Assembly: GCA_963818685.1 (NCBI GenBank)
Contig: CAWFTJ010000001.1
Location: 558,001 to 622,000 of the forward strand
Direction of reading: 5' to 3'
DNA from: CAJCJE01 sp963818685
Lineage (GTDB): Bacteria; Actinomycetota; Actinomycetes; Mycobacteriales; Pseudonocardiaceae
DNA length: 64,000 bases
In this document: positions 46,947 through 55,545 of the stretch, piece by piece
How the letters are laid out: each line of letters begins with the position of its first letter
Numbering within the stretch: the first letter of the stretch is position 1
The notes under the pieces: generated by a model
Seen by the model: only the letters and a program-made list of their open reading frames with translations
Database searches by the model: none
What the model was told of the DNA's origin: nothing
Position numbers and translations under genes: made by a program

Positions 46947-47230
46947 GTGCCACCCGACGAACCGTGACCCCCGCCGAAGTAGGTCTGCGCGGGCGCCTGG
47001 TTCGGCACCTGCAACTGATCCTGATTACTCTGCGTACTAGAATTGTTCTGCTGCGTCGTGGTGTCCGATGAGGAGTTCGAGGTTGACGCGGTCGCGGTCG
47101 TCCCGCTCAGCACCAGGCTGAGCACGGTGGCCACGACCGTTGAGCCGACCGCCGCCACTGCGGTCACCACTCGCACGCGATGCGTTCCTCGGGTACGGTC
47201 TTCGACCCGGCGGCGTTGCGAGCTGTTCAT
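46943..47230 (-). CDS. small single-span membrane protein, first gene of the ApbE operon
   Basis: A 95-residue protein: basic N-terminus (SQRRRVEDRTRGTHRVRV), one helix (about 22-42), then a disordered extracytoplasmic tail rich in Ser, Thr, Asn and Gln (TSNSSSDTTTQQNNSSTQSN) and the end YFGGGHGSSGGT. It contains SGTTATAS just after the helix, faintly like the SGATxT flavinylation motif of FMN-binding domains, but the domain is absent. Its stop overlaps the apbE start, so it belongs to the unit. Confidence 0.7.
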   Translation of the reverse strand: MNSSQRRRVEDRTRGTHRVRVVTAVAAVGSTVVATVLSLVLSGTTATASTSNSSSDTTTQQNNSSTQSNQDQLQVPNQAPAQTYFGGGHGSSGGT

Positions 47231-47314
47231 GGCTGCCAGTGTCATCGGTGAAGCTTGGGGCATCCTGAGAGAAACTGTGAGCTGGCTGTGTGAATCGAAC
47301 CGAGGGATGGCCGA

Positions 47315-48016
47315 ATGACCGAGAGCACGGCGACGACCGTGGCGCCGAGGGTGCTGATCGTCGAGGACGACACGGCGCTCGCGGACATGCTCACCCGGCT
47401 GCTCACCGAAGAGGGCTATCTTGTTGAGTCCGCTGTGGATGGTCAGCGCGGGCTGCATCTCGGTCTGACCCAGCCCTACGACGTGGTCGTGCTGGACAGG
47501 GGGCTGCCCGCGATCGACGGGCTGGATCTGCTGGTTCGACTGCGCGGCAAGGGAGTGACCACCCCGGTGCTGGTGCTCTCCGCGCTCGGCAACCCGGCCG
47601 ACCGGGTGCAGGGCCTCGACGCGGGCGCCGAGGACTACCTGAGCAAGCCGTTCGATGTGGACGAACTGTGCGCCCGGCTGCGCGCGCTGCGCCGCAGGCA
47701 CCTGGACACCGCGCGCATCCTGCCGCTGCCCGGCTGGCAGCTCAACACCGACACCAGGGAGGTCACCCCGGTCGGCGCCGACCCGAGCGGTTCGACCGTG
47801 CCGGTGCGCCTTTCCGAGCGGGAATGCGCGCTGCTCGCCGTGCTGGCCACCCGCCCTTCGCAGGTGTTCAGCCGCCGTGACCTGCTGAACCTGGTGTTCG
47901 CGGAGGCGGAGAGCGAGATCGTGGTCGACACCTACGTGCACTACCTGCGCCGCAAGCTGGGCCGAGGGGTGGTCGCGACCGTGCGCGGGCTCGGCTACCA
48001 GCTGGGACGGCGATGA
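47315..48016 (+). CDS. OmpR/PhoB-type response regulator
   Basis: A 233-residue regulator. Receiver: VLIVEDDTALADMLTRLLTE with phosphoacceptor Asp in DVVVLDRGLPAIDG and the Lys in EDYLSKPF. The C-terminal winged helix is LSERECALLAVLATRPSQVF ... VVDTYVHYLRRKLGR. GAGGGATGG precedes the ATG. It is divergent from the ApbE operon by 84 bp and is coupled to a kinase gene, so it may regulate that operon. Confidence 0.93.
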   Translation: MTESTATTVAPRVLIVEDDTALADMLTRLLTEEGYLVESAVDGQRGLHLGLTQPYDVVVLDRGLPAIDGLDLLVRLRGKGVTTPVLVLSALGNPADRVQGLDAGAEDYLSKPFDVDELCARLRALRRRHLDTARILPLPGWQLNTDTREVTPVGADPSGSTVPVRLSERECALLAVLATRPSQVFSRRDLLNLVFAEAESEIVVDTYVHYLRRKLGRGVVATVRGLGYQLGRR

Positions 48017-49269
48017 TGTTGCTGCACCGCAACCCGCCGGGGGCGCGCGCGGCGGGCGCGGACGCGGGCGTGCTCAGGCGCACCGCGTTGCGGCTCGGCG
48101 CGCAGGTCGCGCTGACCGTCGGCGTGATCGTGCTGGCCCTGTCCGGGGTCGCGGTGCTGGTCGTTGTCGACTCCCAGTACTACAACGCGGACACCCTCCT
48201 GCACACCGCGATCAGCCGCGAGATCGACGTGATCGACCCGCCGGCCGGGGTGTGGCTGGTCGTGCGCAATCCGGCCGGCACCGCATCGACCCCGGACACC
48301 CCGCGCGGCCTGCCGGACGAGGCGGCCATGCTGCAGGTCGAGCAGACCGGGGCCGCGCAGACCGCCGAGGTGCACCTCGGCCACCGCGACTACCGGGTGC
48401 TCACCGAGCAGCGCGGTGCCGCGATCGTGCAGGCCGCGCTCGATCTCACCGCCGACCACAGCCAGCGCGACGTGCTGATCCGCGCGCTGGTCATTACCGG
48501 CGCGGTCGGCCTTGTCATCGCCGCGGTGGCCGGCGCGTTGCTCGGTCGGCGCGCGGTGCGGCCGCTGTCCACGGCTCTCGCCTTGCAGCGCCGGTTCATC
48601 TCCGACGCCAGCCACGAGCTACGCACGCCGTTGACGCTGCTCAGCACCAGGGCGCAGCTGCTGAGAAGGGGGCTGCGGGAGCCGATCGACCCGGCCGCGC
48701 TGAAGTCCGACGTGGACGGTCTGGTGGCTGACGCGCGCAATCTCGGCGCTATCCTTGAGGACCTGCTGCTCGCCGCCGACCCGCGCGCGGAGGCCCCGAA
48801 CGAGCAGGTCGACCTGGTCGCGCTGGCCGGCGAGGTGATCGCGGCCAGCGCGGGCAACACGGTGCGGATCCGCTGCGAGCCGCGCCAGCCCTCGCTGACC
48901 GTGCTCGGCAGCGCGGCCAGCCTGCGCAGGGCGTTGATGGCGCTGGTCGACAACGCGGTGCGGCACGCGCAGGAGACGGTCACCATCACGATCGGGCGGG
49001 AGGGCGGCAAGGCCGTCGTCGACGTGCACGACGACGGCAAGGGCATCGACCCGGAGATGCTGCCGAGGCTGTTCGAGCGGTTCGCCTCGTCGGCCGAGCC
49101 GACCGGGCAGCGCCGCCGTTACGGCCTTGGCCTCGCCCTGGTCAGCGAGATCGCGGACCGGCACGGCGGCACGGTCTCGGCACAGAACGCCGAGACCGGC
49201 GGCGCCACCCTCCGGTTGACCCTGCCGGCCCGCCCCGATGGAAAGGACGCCGGTCAGAAGACCGAGTGA
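48013..49269 (+). CDS. sensor histidine kinase, EnvZ/PhoR-type
   Basis: A 418-residue kinase. Two membrane helices (about 33-53 and 159-179) enclose a 105-residue extracytoplasmic sensor. The phosphorylated His lies in RFISDASHELRTPLTLLS, followed by an ATPase domain with LVDNAVRHA (N box), VDVHDDGKGIDPE (G1) and YGLGLALVSEIA (G2). The ATG overlaps the regulator stop (ATGATG), and the 3' end overlaps the convergent NarL-type gene by 16 bp. Signal unknown. Confidence 0.93.
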   Translation: MMLLHRNPPGARAAGADAGVLRRTALRLGAQVALTVGVIVLALSGVAVLVVVDSQYYNADTLLHTAISREIDVIDPPAGVWLVVRNPAGTASTPDTPRGLPDEAAMLQVEQTGAAQTAEVHLGHRDYRVLTEQRGAAIVQAALDLTADHSQRDVLIRALVITGAVGLVIAAVAGALLGRRAVRPLSTALALQRRFISDASHELRTPLTLLSTRAQLLRRGLREPIDPAALKSDVDGLVADARNLGAILEDLLLAADPRAEAPNEQVDLVALAGEVIAASAGNTVRIRCEPRQPSLTVLGSAASLRRALMALVDNAVRHAQETVTITIGREGGKAVVDVHDDGKGIDPEMLPRLFERFASSAEPTGQRRRYGLGLALVSEIADRHGGTVSAQNAETGGATLRLTLPARPDGKDAGQKTE

Positions 49270-49913
49270 GCGATGCCCTCCTCAATGGCCAGCCTGGTCA
49301 GCTCCGGCCTGCGCCGTCGACCGGTCTTGTCCCTTATCCGGTCCAAATAGGACCGGACGGTGCGGATGCTGATCGACATCGACTCGGCGATGTCGGCGTC
49401 CCGCTCGCCCGCCGCGACCAGCGACAGCACCTGCCGCTCCCGGTCGGAGAGCACGATGCGCGGGCCGATCGGGCTCGGCTGCTCCGAATCGAGCACCAGC
49501 GCGGCCAGCATCGGCGAGATATAGGAATTACCGCCAGCGATTTCCCGCACGCCGCGAAGTATTTCGACGCCGTCCGCGTCCTTCGACAGGTAACCGCGTG
49601 CGCCCGCCGCGATCGCGCCGAGTACTTCGTCCTGTCCTGCGTGCGCGGACACCACGAGCACGCGATGCCCCATGCCGACAATTTCCAGCACCGCAGCGGC
49701 GTCCCGCACGCCCCGCAGCTTCAGGTCCAGAATGACGACTCCTCCGGGCGGCTGCGCCCCAGCCGCGAACCGGGCTACGGAATCCGCGACCACCCCGAGC
49801 CGGACATCCACCTCGGACTCAAGAAGCTGCACCAGCGCTGTCCGGTACAGCGGGTGATCCTCGATGATCCCGACCAGCGGTCCGGCTACCCCTATTCCGC
49901 CCAACTCGGTCAC
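49254..49913 (-). CDS. NarL/LuxR-type response regulator
   Basis: A 219-residue regulator with a receiver (VGIIEDHPLYRTALVQLLES; phosphoacceptor in GGVVILDLKLRGV; YLSKDADG) and a C-terminal LuxR helix-turn-helix (LSDRERQVLSLVAAGERDAD ... SISIRTVRSYLDRIRDKTG). The GTG start is as read. It follows the kinase and mycosin-like genes on the same strand and is their likely output; the 158 bp between (49914-50071) are AT-rich with a TCGGCC/GGCCGA hairpin at 49950-49964 and may carry its own promoter. Confidence 0.92.
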   Translation of the reverse strand: MTELGGIGVAGPLVGIIEDHPLYRTALVQLLESEVDVRLGVVADSVARFAAGAQPPGGVVILDLKLRGVRDAAAVLEIVGMGHRVLVVSAHAGQDEVLGAIAAGARGYLSKDADGVEILRGVREIAGGNSYISPMLAALVLDSEQPSPIGPRIVLSDRERQVLSLVAAGERDADIAESMSISIRTVRSYLDRIRDKTGRRRRPELTRLAIEEGIAHSVF

Positions 49914-50071
49914 GTTGCGCTCCTCTACGACCCCGATGCGCTACATACCTCGGCCTTCGGCCGAATATCCAGAATACGGAGAAGTGCACGACTTGGCTTG
50001 CCCGATGTCGATTCTTTTCCCTAAATTTCCCACATTTATCACTGTCGACGAGTGCGATCCGGCATTAGCTG

Positions 50072-51277
50072 TCAACGGTGTGAATCGACATGTAGGGGAA
50101 AGTTCGGGGGTTTATCGCCGGCCCTGGCCCGCCGTCGCGAACGGCCCCTGCGCGCCCAAGCGAGCACCGCGATGACGATCGCCACCAGGCCGACGCCGAG
50201 CAGCATGAACAGCCCGATCCTGCGCAGCGGGAGCCCGGTCGAGCGCTGCGTCGCCGAATTCGCGCCAGGGCGTGCCGTCGCGCCTTGGGTGCCGATGGTG
50301 GGCGCGACCGCGTCCGGGGACAGGTCCGAGGTGAGCGCGTTGACCGGATCGAGCACGCCCCAGCCCAGTTGCGGGTTGTGCCCGGTGCCGCCGCCGTGGC
50401 TCGCGGTGAGGATGAGCCGGGTGCCGACCTGCGCCGGGTCCAGCGCCGGTCGGTAGGAGCGCAGCAGGGCGACCGTGCCGGCGACGTAGGCGGCGGCATA
50501 CGCGGGCCCGGCCACCGGCCAGCTCTGGCCGAGCTGCCCGCGCGCGCCCGCCGAGGTGCCGACCAGGTTGTCGGCCGGCGCGGCCAGCGCGATGTAGGCA
50601 CCGGCCTCGGCCTGCACGGCCCTGCCGGTCTCGCCGAGCGCGCCGACCCCGATCACACCAGGTGTCGCGGTCGGATAGCTGGTCACGTTCGGTTCCGACC
50701 CGACGGCGGGCGAGATGATCACGTCACCGTCTGCCGTCGCGTTCTGCACGGCCAGTTCCAGGTTGTCGCTGTCCGCGCCGGCCGGCACGGTGATCAGGAT
50801 GACCCCGGAGCCCTCGGCCGCCGCCCTGTCGATCGCGGTGGCCAACTGGTTCGGGTCCGCGCCGCTGGCCGGGTCGCCGGTCGCGGTGTAGCGGATCGGC
50901 AGGATGCGCGCGCCAGGCGCGAGGCCGGCGAAGCTGGTGCCCGGGTTGGGCTGCGCGCCGAGCAGACCGGCCGCGAACGTGCCGGAGCCGTCGCAGTCGG
51001 GTGCCGTCGGCGTGCCGGCCAGCAGGTCGATCTCGGGCAGTACCTGGCCGGGCGCGAACTGGGCGTTGCCAGGGTCTACGCCGGTGCCGAGCACCGCGAC
51101 CTGCACACCGGAGCCGTTGGACAGCGGCCACACCCTGCTCGGCGTGAGCAGGTTCTGCGCCCAGGGCACCGGCCCGGTGTACACCCCCTTCGGCACCGCG
51201 CACGCCGGATCGGCGGCGGCCGGCCCGACGGGCAGACCGAGCACGATCAGCAGGGCGACGAGCAGCAGCCTCCTCAC
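50072..51277 (-). CDS. mycosin-like subtilase, catalytically dead
   Basis: A 401-residue exported protein: signal peptide (1-22), subtilase fold, and a C-terminal membrane anchor (IGLFMLLGVGLVAIVIAVLA) with a basic tail, exactly the layout of ESX mycosins. All triad positions are changed: the Asp site reads VAVLGTGV (Gly64), the His site CDGSGTFAAG (Ser98), and the Ser site PVAGPAYAAAYVAG (Ala259). The oxyanion Asn region (VIISPAVGSE) is also altered. It therefore should not cleave peptides and may sense or scaffold at the membrane. Its GTG overlaps the kinase stop (GTGA), giving coupled translation. Confidence 0.85.
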   Translation of the reverse strand: MRRLLLVALLIVLGLPVGPAAADPACAVPKGVYTGPVPWAQNLLTPSRVWPLSNGSGVQVAVLGTGVDPGNAQFAPGQVLPEIDLLAGTPTAPDCDGSGTFAAGLLGAQPNPGTSFAGLAPGARILPIRYTATGDPASGADPNQLATAIDRAAAEGSGVILITVPAGADSDNLELAVQNATADGDVIISPAVGSEPNVTSYPTATPGVIGVGALGETGRAVQAEAGAYIALAAPADNLVGTSAGARGQLGQSWPVAGPAYAAAYVAGTVALLRSYRPALDPAQVGTRLILTASHGGGTGHNPQLGWGVLDPVNALTSDLSPDAVAPTIGTQGATARPGANSATQRSTGLPLRRIGLFMLLGVGLVAIVIAVLAWARRGRSRRRARAGDKPPNFPLHVDSHR

Positions 51278-52602
51278 AAGGGCACCCACAGGGTGACCCG
51301 AGTGCCCTTGCCCGGCGCGGACTCGATCTTGGCGCTGCCGCCGACCTCGACGAGGCGCGCGGTGATCGAGTTCGTGATACCGAACCCGGCCGGCACGTTG
51401 TCCGCGTCGAATCCCGCGCCGTGATCGCGCGCGATCACGGCGATGCCGTTCTCCCGTTGCTCGACCCTGACCACGACCTCGCGGATACCCGAGTGCTTCA
51501 TGGTGTTGCGCAGCGCCTCGCGCGCGGCATCCCGGACCGCGACCCTGCGCGCCTCGGACAGCTCGCCGTCGTCGATGTCGGCGAACACCAACTGGGCGCG
51601 CAGCCCCTCCCTGGTCATCTCGGCGGCCAAGCCGGCGAGGTCCTCGCTGAGCAGTTTCGGCCCGGTCTCGGCCTGCCGGTCCAGTGCCCTGCGCAACTCC
51701 ATCGCCTGTGCCCTGGCGATCGACCGGAACTCGACCAGCCGCTGCGCAGAGGACTCCTCGTCGGCCGGCACCGGCAGGGCCATCGCCTCCAGCACCTGGA
51801 GCACGCCGTCGTGCAGGTCGCGGTTGATCCGCGCGTGCTCGGCCGCCCTGCCGCGCCGGATGCCGACGCCGAGGGCGAGCCGGGTGCCGACGCCGACCAG
51901 CATCAGCCCGACCAGTGCGGTCGCGATGACCGCCAGCCCTTCCAGCGCCCGCCCCACGTCGCCGACCAGCAGCGATGCGGTCGGGGCGACGAAACCGGAC
52001 AGGTAGGCCATGCCGTACTGGAGGGGGAAGCTGACCAGCCACAGTCCGAGCGCGGCCGGCACGCCCCAGACCAGCGTCCAGAGCGCGATCGTGCCGAGCA
52101 GGTAGTCCCAGGACATGCCGATGGCCGGGAAGTAGTCGGCGCGCGTGGAGACCCCGCTGGTCACCATGTTCGCGGCGATGGCCGCGATGGCGTCGGCGAA
52201 CATCATCCAGGCCGCGATGTTCCTGCGGAAACCGGACACTCGCAGCACCCAGACGACCCCGGCCACGTTGGCCAGCACGAGCAGGCCGGTGGCCACCGCG
52301 ACCGTCCCGATGCCGGCGCCACCGGCCGCGATCAGCGTGAGCAGCGCGACCGGCATGCCGAGAATCCGGTAGACCAGCGGCACCAGCACCACGTAGCGGC
52401 TGGCCCGGCCGAGCAGGGTGTCCTTGTCCGGGCCCTGGCCGTTCGCGGCGATCATGGAGATGCGCTGCCAACCGGGCACCGGATCGGGGTCGGTCGCGGC
52501 ATCGGGCAGGTCGGCGGGCATGTCACCGATGACCGGTGCGCCCCGGCGTAACAGCGCGACGAGGAAGTTCGCCGGCCGTACCGGTGGCTCAACCGCTGAC
52601 AT
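51274..52602 (-). CDS. NarL-type membrane sensor histidine kinase
   Basis: A 442-residue kinase. About six membrane helices (residues 70-240) form the sensor. The HisKA_3 phosphoacceptor is in HARINRDLHDGVLQVLEAMA, and the ATPase part shows REALRNTMKHSG (N box), VIARDHGAGFD (G1) and GFGITNSITARL. It is of the MacS/DesK-like class. It is followed by an overlapping mycosin-like gene and a NarL-type regulator, so the three probably form one signalling unit tied to cell-envelope or type VII secretion status. Confidence 0.9.
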   Translation of the reverse strand: MSAVEPPVRPANFLVALLRRGAPVIGDMPADLPDAATDPDPVPGWQRISMIAANGQGPDKDTLLGRASRYVVLVPLVYRILGMPVALLTLIAAGGAGIGTVAVATGLLVLANVAGVVWVLRVSGFRRNIAAWMMFADAIAAIAANMVTSGVSTRADYFPAIGMSWDYLLGTIALWTLVWGVPAALGLWLVSFPLQYGMAYLSGFVAPTASLLVGDVGRALEGLAVIATALVGLMLVGVGTRLALGVGIRRGRAAEHARINRDLHDGVLQVLEAMALPVPADEESSAQRLVEFRSIARAQAMELRRALDRQAETGPKLLSEDLAGLAAEMTREGLRAQLVFADIDDGELSEARRVAVRDAAREALRNTMKHSGIREVVVRVEQRENGIAVIARDHGAGFDADNVPAGFGITNSITARLVEVGGSAKIESAPGKGTRVTLWVPL

Positions 52603-52959
52603 CGAAGGTCCTTCTCTCGCTGCTCGACCGTGGTGTCCTCAGGGGATGCTCCCAGTAGCGGGGTAGCGGTGGGACGCACTGTGTCCAGATGGTGACGTTG
52701 GGACCAACGGGCCATATCACTTCGCAATCGGGGAATTTCTCACCAAGAAGGTGTGGAGATATGGCGCCGATTGACCACGCCGACGGCGGCATCGACGCCG
52801 CATCGACGCCGCCACGGTCCCGAATCGGGCCGTAAATATTTCGCTAATACCGGCCCGCGGGTGGCTCTCGGCCGGGCGAGTCACCCGATCGGCTTGGCAT
52901 GGTTGGCCGGGGACACCGGATCGGTGTACCTCCAGATCAGGCCGCGAAGGGGACACCGA
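52603..52959. promoter_or_regulatory. divergent region between kinase and APC transporter
   Basis: This 357-bp gap contains an 11-bp tandem repeat (GCATCGACGCC at 52789-52799 and 52800-52810) and a stem CGGGCCG/CGGCCCG (52826-52832, 52851-52857) whose 18-nt AT-rich loop includes TAAATAT and TAATAC, a plausible -10 region. I looked for a c-di-AMP riboswitch and did not recognise one. Confidence 0.45.
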
Positions 52960-55338
52960 GTGGTAGCGCAGGGCGACACCGCGAGGTCGGCGGGCTTGCA
53001 GGAGTCCGTCGGCTATGTGTTCAAACGGCTGCTCCTCGGCAAACCGATGATCAACGACCAGCTCAGCGCCGAGCGGCTGAGCAACCCGATCGCGTTGGGC
53101 GTGCTCTCCTCGGACGCGATGTCCTCGACCGCGTACGGCACCGAGGAGATCCTGGTCCAACTCCTCCCCTACGCCGGTCTCGCGGCGTTCAGCCTGCTGC
53201 TGCCGATCACCGGCGCGGTGCTGGTCATCCTGGTCCTGGTCGCCGCCTCCTACCGCCAGGTGGTGATGGCCTACACCAAGGCGGGCGGCTCGTACGTTGT
53301 CGCGCGGGACAACTTCGGCCCGAGGGTCGCGCAGATCGCGGCCGCCGCCCTGCTGATCGACTACATCGTGACCGTGGCCGTGCAGTGCTCGGCCGGCACC
53401 GTTGCCGTGGTCTCGGCGATACCCTCGCTCGGGCCCTACAGCAACGAGATCACCATCGGCGTTGTCCTGATCATCGCCTACCTGAACCTGCGCGGCCTGC
53501 GCGAGGCCGGCACCCCGTTCGCCATGCCCGCGTTCCTGTTCGTGGCGATGGTGCTGATCATGATCGTGGTCGGCGTGATCAAGGCGGTCATGGGCGACCT
53601 GCCGGTGCTGGACTCCATCCACCAACCCGGCGCGGTGCCGGTGGTGCAGGGCAACGGGCTCGTCATGGGCGCGTCGATCTTCATCATCCTGCGCTCGTTC
53701 GCCAACGGTGGTTCCTCGCTGACCGGTGTCGAGGCGATCTCCAACACGGTCAGCGCGTTCCGCAAGCCAGAAGGCCGCAACGCCCGCAAGGTGCTCACCC
53801 TCATGGCGAGCCTGCTGGGCATCATGGTCGGCGGCGTGTCCTTCCTCGCCTACGCCACCCACGCCGCGCCGTTCTCGGCCGGCTATCCCTCGGTGCTCTC
53901 CCAGGAGGCCACCGCGGTCTTCGGCACCGGCATCTTCGGCAAGGCGATGTTCTGGCTGGTGCAGCTGGTCACCGCGCTGATTCTCTACACCGGCGGCAAC
54001 ACCAGCTTCAACGGCTTCCCGTTCCTGGCCAGCTTCGTCGCCGAGGACCGGTTCCTGCCGCGCCAGCTGACCAAACGCGGCCACCGGCTGGTGTTCTCCA
54101 ACGGCATCGTCGTGCTGACCGTGCTTTCCATCGTGCTGCTGTTGGTGGTGGGGGCCAACGTGAACAGCCTGGTGCCCTTCTACGCCATCGGCGTGTTCAC
54201 CGGTTTCTCCATGGCCGGTTACGGCATGGCCAAACACCATCTGACCCGTCGCACCCCGGGTTGGCGGCGCCGCTTCGCCATCAACCTCTCGGCAGGCGTC
54301 GTGTCCACGATCGTCGTGCTGATCTTCGCGGTCACCAAGTTCACCGAGGGCGCCTGGCTGATCGTGGTGGTTTTCCCGCTGCTGGTGTTCACCCTGATCC
54401 GGCTGAACCGGGAGTACCGCACCGAGTCCGCGATCCTGGACCGGGTGCGTGCGCGGCAGGCCAAGACCCCGAACTTCGCGCACCACAAGGTGTTCGTCTT
54501 CGTCAGCAACGTCGACCTCGCCGTCCTGGAGGCACTGCGCTACGGACGCGGGCTGCGCGCGTCGGAGCTCAAGGCGGTGCACTTCATGGTGGACGGCGCG
54601 CATGCCGACCGGCTCCGGCAACGCTGGTCCGACCTGGGCATCAACACCACGCTGAAGGTGATCGACTGCCCGGACCGGCGGATCACGAGGGCCGCGCAGG
54701 AACTCGTGTTCGAGGCCGTGCAGGCCGAGTCGACCGGCGTGACCGTGCTGCTCCCCCGACGCAGCTACGCCCCGCTGCTCGGCAGGCTGCTGCACGACCG
54801 CACCGCGGACCGGATAGCCCGCGTGATCAGCCGCATCCCGCAGGCGGCGGCCACGATCGTGCCCTACGACGTCCAGTCCCGAATCCGCGCCGCCTTCCCC
54901 GACCTGCCGGAGGAGCGGTTCACCGAGGCGTTCGAACGGCTGGTCAACCGGCTGGCCGGCGACACCCCGCGCGACCTCGCCGAGCACGACACGCCCAAGC
55001 CGGTGCAGGGCGCGACCCCGGTTGGCGCCCTGTTCCCCGGTCAGTTCGCCACCGTCGAGGGCAGGCTGCACGAGATCACCGTCGAGCATCGGCGCGGCCG
55101 GACCGTGGTCGTCGGCGAGTTGCGGGAGCAGACCGGCAACCTCGCGGTGGAACTGGCCGGCGACCATCCGGACATCGAGCCGGGCGTGTGCCTGCGGGTG
55201 CGGGGCCGGGTCCGGCTGCAACACGACACCGACGACCTGATGATGGCCAACCCGCGCTACGAGATCATGGCCAACCCCGAACAACAGACCAAATCGGACT
55301 CCGAGACCTCGACGACCGCCGAGTCAGGATCCAACTGA
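52960..55338 (+). CDS. APC transporter, KimA-like potassium importer with OB-fold tail
   Basis: A 792-residue transporter. Residues about 40-460 carry 12 membrane helices with KimA-type sequences (LGVLSSDAMSSTAYGTEEIL, GGSYVVARDNFGPRVAQIAA, LLIDYIVTVAVQCSAGTVAV, TGVEAISNTVSAF). A cytosolic region of about 230 residues and a final OB-fold-like segment (QFATVEGRLHEITVEHRRGR ... VCLRVRGRVRLQHDTDD) follow, an extension absent from the roughly 600-residue Bacillus KimA. The GTG is chosen because AAGGGGA lies 8 nt upstream. Potassium as substrate is inferred from family resemblance; amino acid transport is the alternative. Confidence 0.8.
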   Translation: MVAQGDTARSAGLQESVGYVFKRLLLGKPMINDQLSAERLSNPIALGVLSSDAMSSTAYGTEEILVQLLPYAGLAAFSLLLPITGAVLVILVLVAASYRQVVMAYTKAGGSYVVARDNFGPRVAQIAAAALLIDYIVTVAVQCSAGTVAVVSAIPSLGPYSNEITIGVVLIIAYLNLRGLREAGTPFAMPAFLFVAMVLIMIVVGVIKAVMGDLPVLDSIHQPGAVPVVQGNGLVMGASIFIILRSFANGGSSLTGVEAISNTVSAFRKPEGRNARKVLTLMASLLGIMVGGVSFLAYATHAAPFSAGYPSVLSQEATAVFGTGIFGKAMFWLVQLVTALILYTGGNTSFNGFPFLASFVAEDRFLPRQLTKRGHRLVFSNGIVVLTVLSIVLLLVVGANVNSLVPFYAIGVFTGFSMAGYGMAKHHLTRRTPGWRRRFAINLSAGVVSTIVVLIFAVTKFTEGAWLIVVVFPLLVFTLIRLNREYRTESAILDRVRARQAKTPNFAHHKVFVFVSNVDLAVLEALRYGRGLRASELKAVHFMVDGAHADRLRQRWSDLGINTTLKVIDCPDRRITRAAQELVFEAVQAESTGVTVLLPRRSYAPLLGRLLHDRTADRIARVISRIPQAAATIVPYDVQSRIRAAFPDLPEERFTEAFERLVNRLAGDTPRDLAEHDTPKPVQGATPVGALFPGQFATVEGRLHEITVEHRRGRTVVVGELREQTGNLAVELAGDHPDIEPGVCLRVRGRVRLQHDTDDLMMANPRYEIMANPEQQTKSDSETSTTAESGSN

Positions 55339-55450
55339 AATTCCAGTTCCCAGGAATCGATAACGTCCCGGAGTCGCTACTCGCGAAGGTCCAGTTCTGT
55401 TAGCGTGCCGATTCGGCATGGTGTCGGGGGACACAGGGCCTGTTGATGCC

Positions 55451-55481
55451 GCAGCCGTGGTGCAGCAATCGCCACGGCTGC
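55451..55481 (+). promoter_or_regulatory. 5' UTR hairpin of the secreted protease gene
   Basis: GCAGCCGTGG (55451-55460) pairs perfectly with CCACGGCTGC (55472-55481), 10 bp with an 11-nt loop, about 65 nt before the ATG. TTAGCGT at 55400 may be the -10 region. It may stabilise the mRNA or attenuate transcription. Confidence 0.5.
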
Positions 55482-55545
55482 CGGCCTGCATGGGTGTCGA
55501 TCCATGGTGCGGCCGTGACCCGGCAGCACCACCAGGAGGAAAGCA

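Noticed and set aside
52603..52959. c-di-AMP (ydaO-type) riboswitch upstream of the KimA-like gene
   Set aside because: The conserved blocks of that riboswitch could not be found; only a repeat and an AT-loop stem are present.
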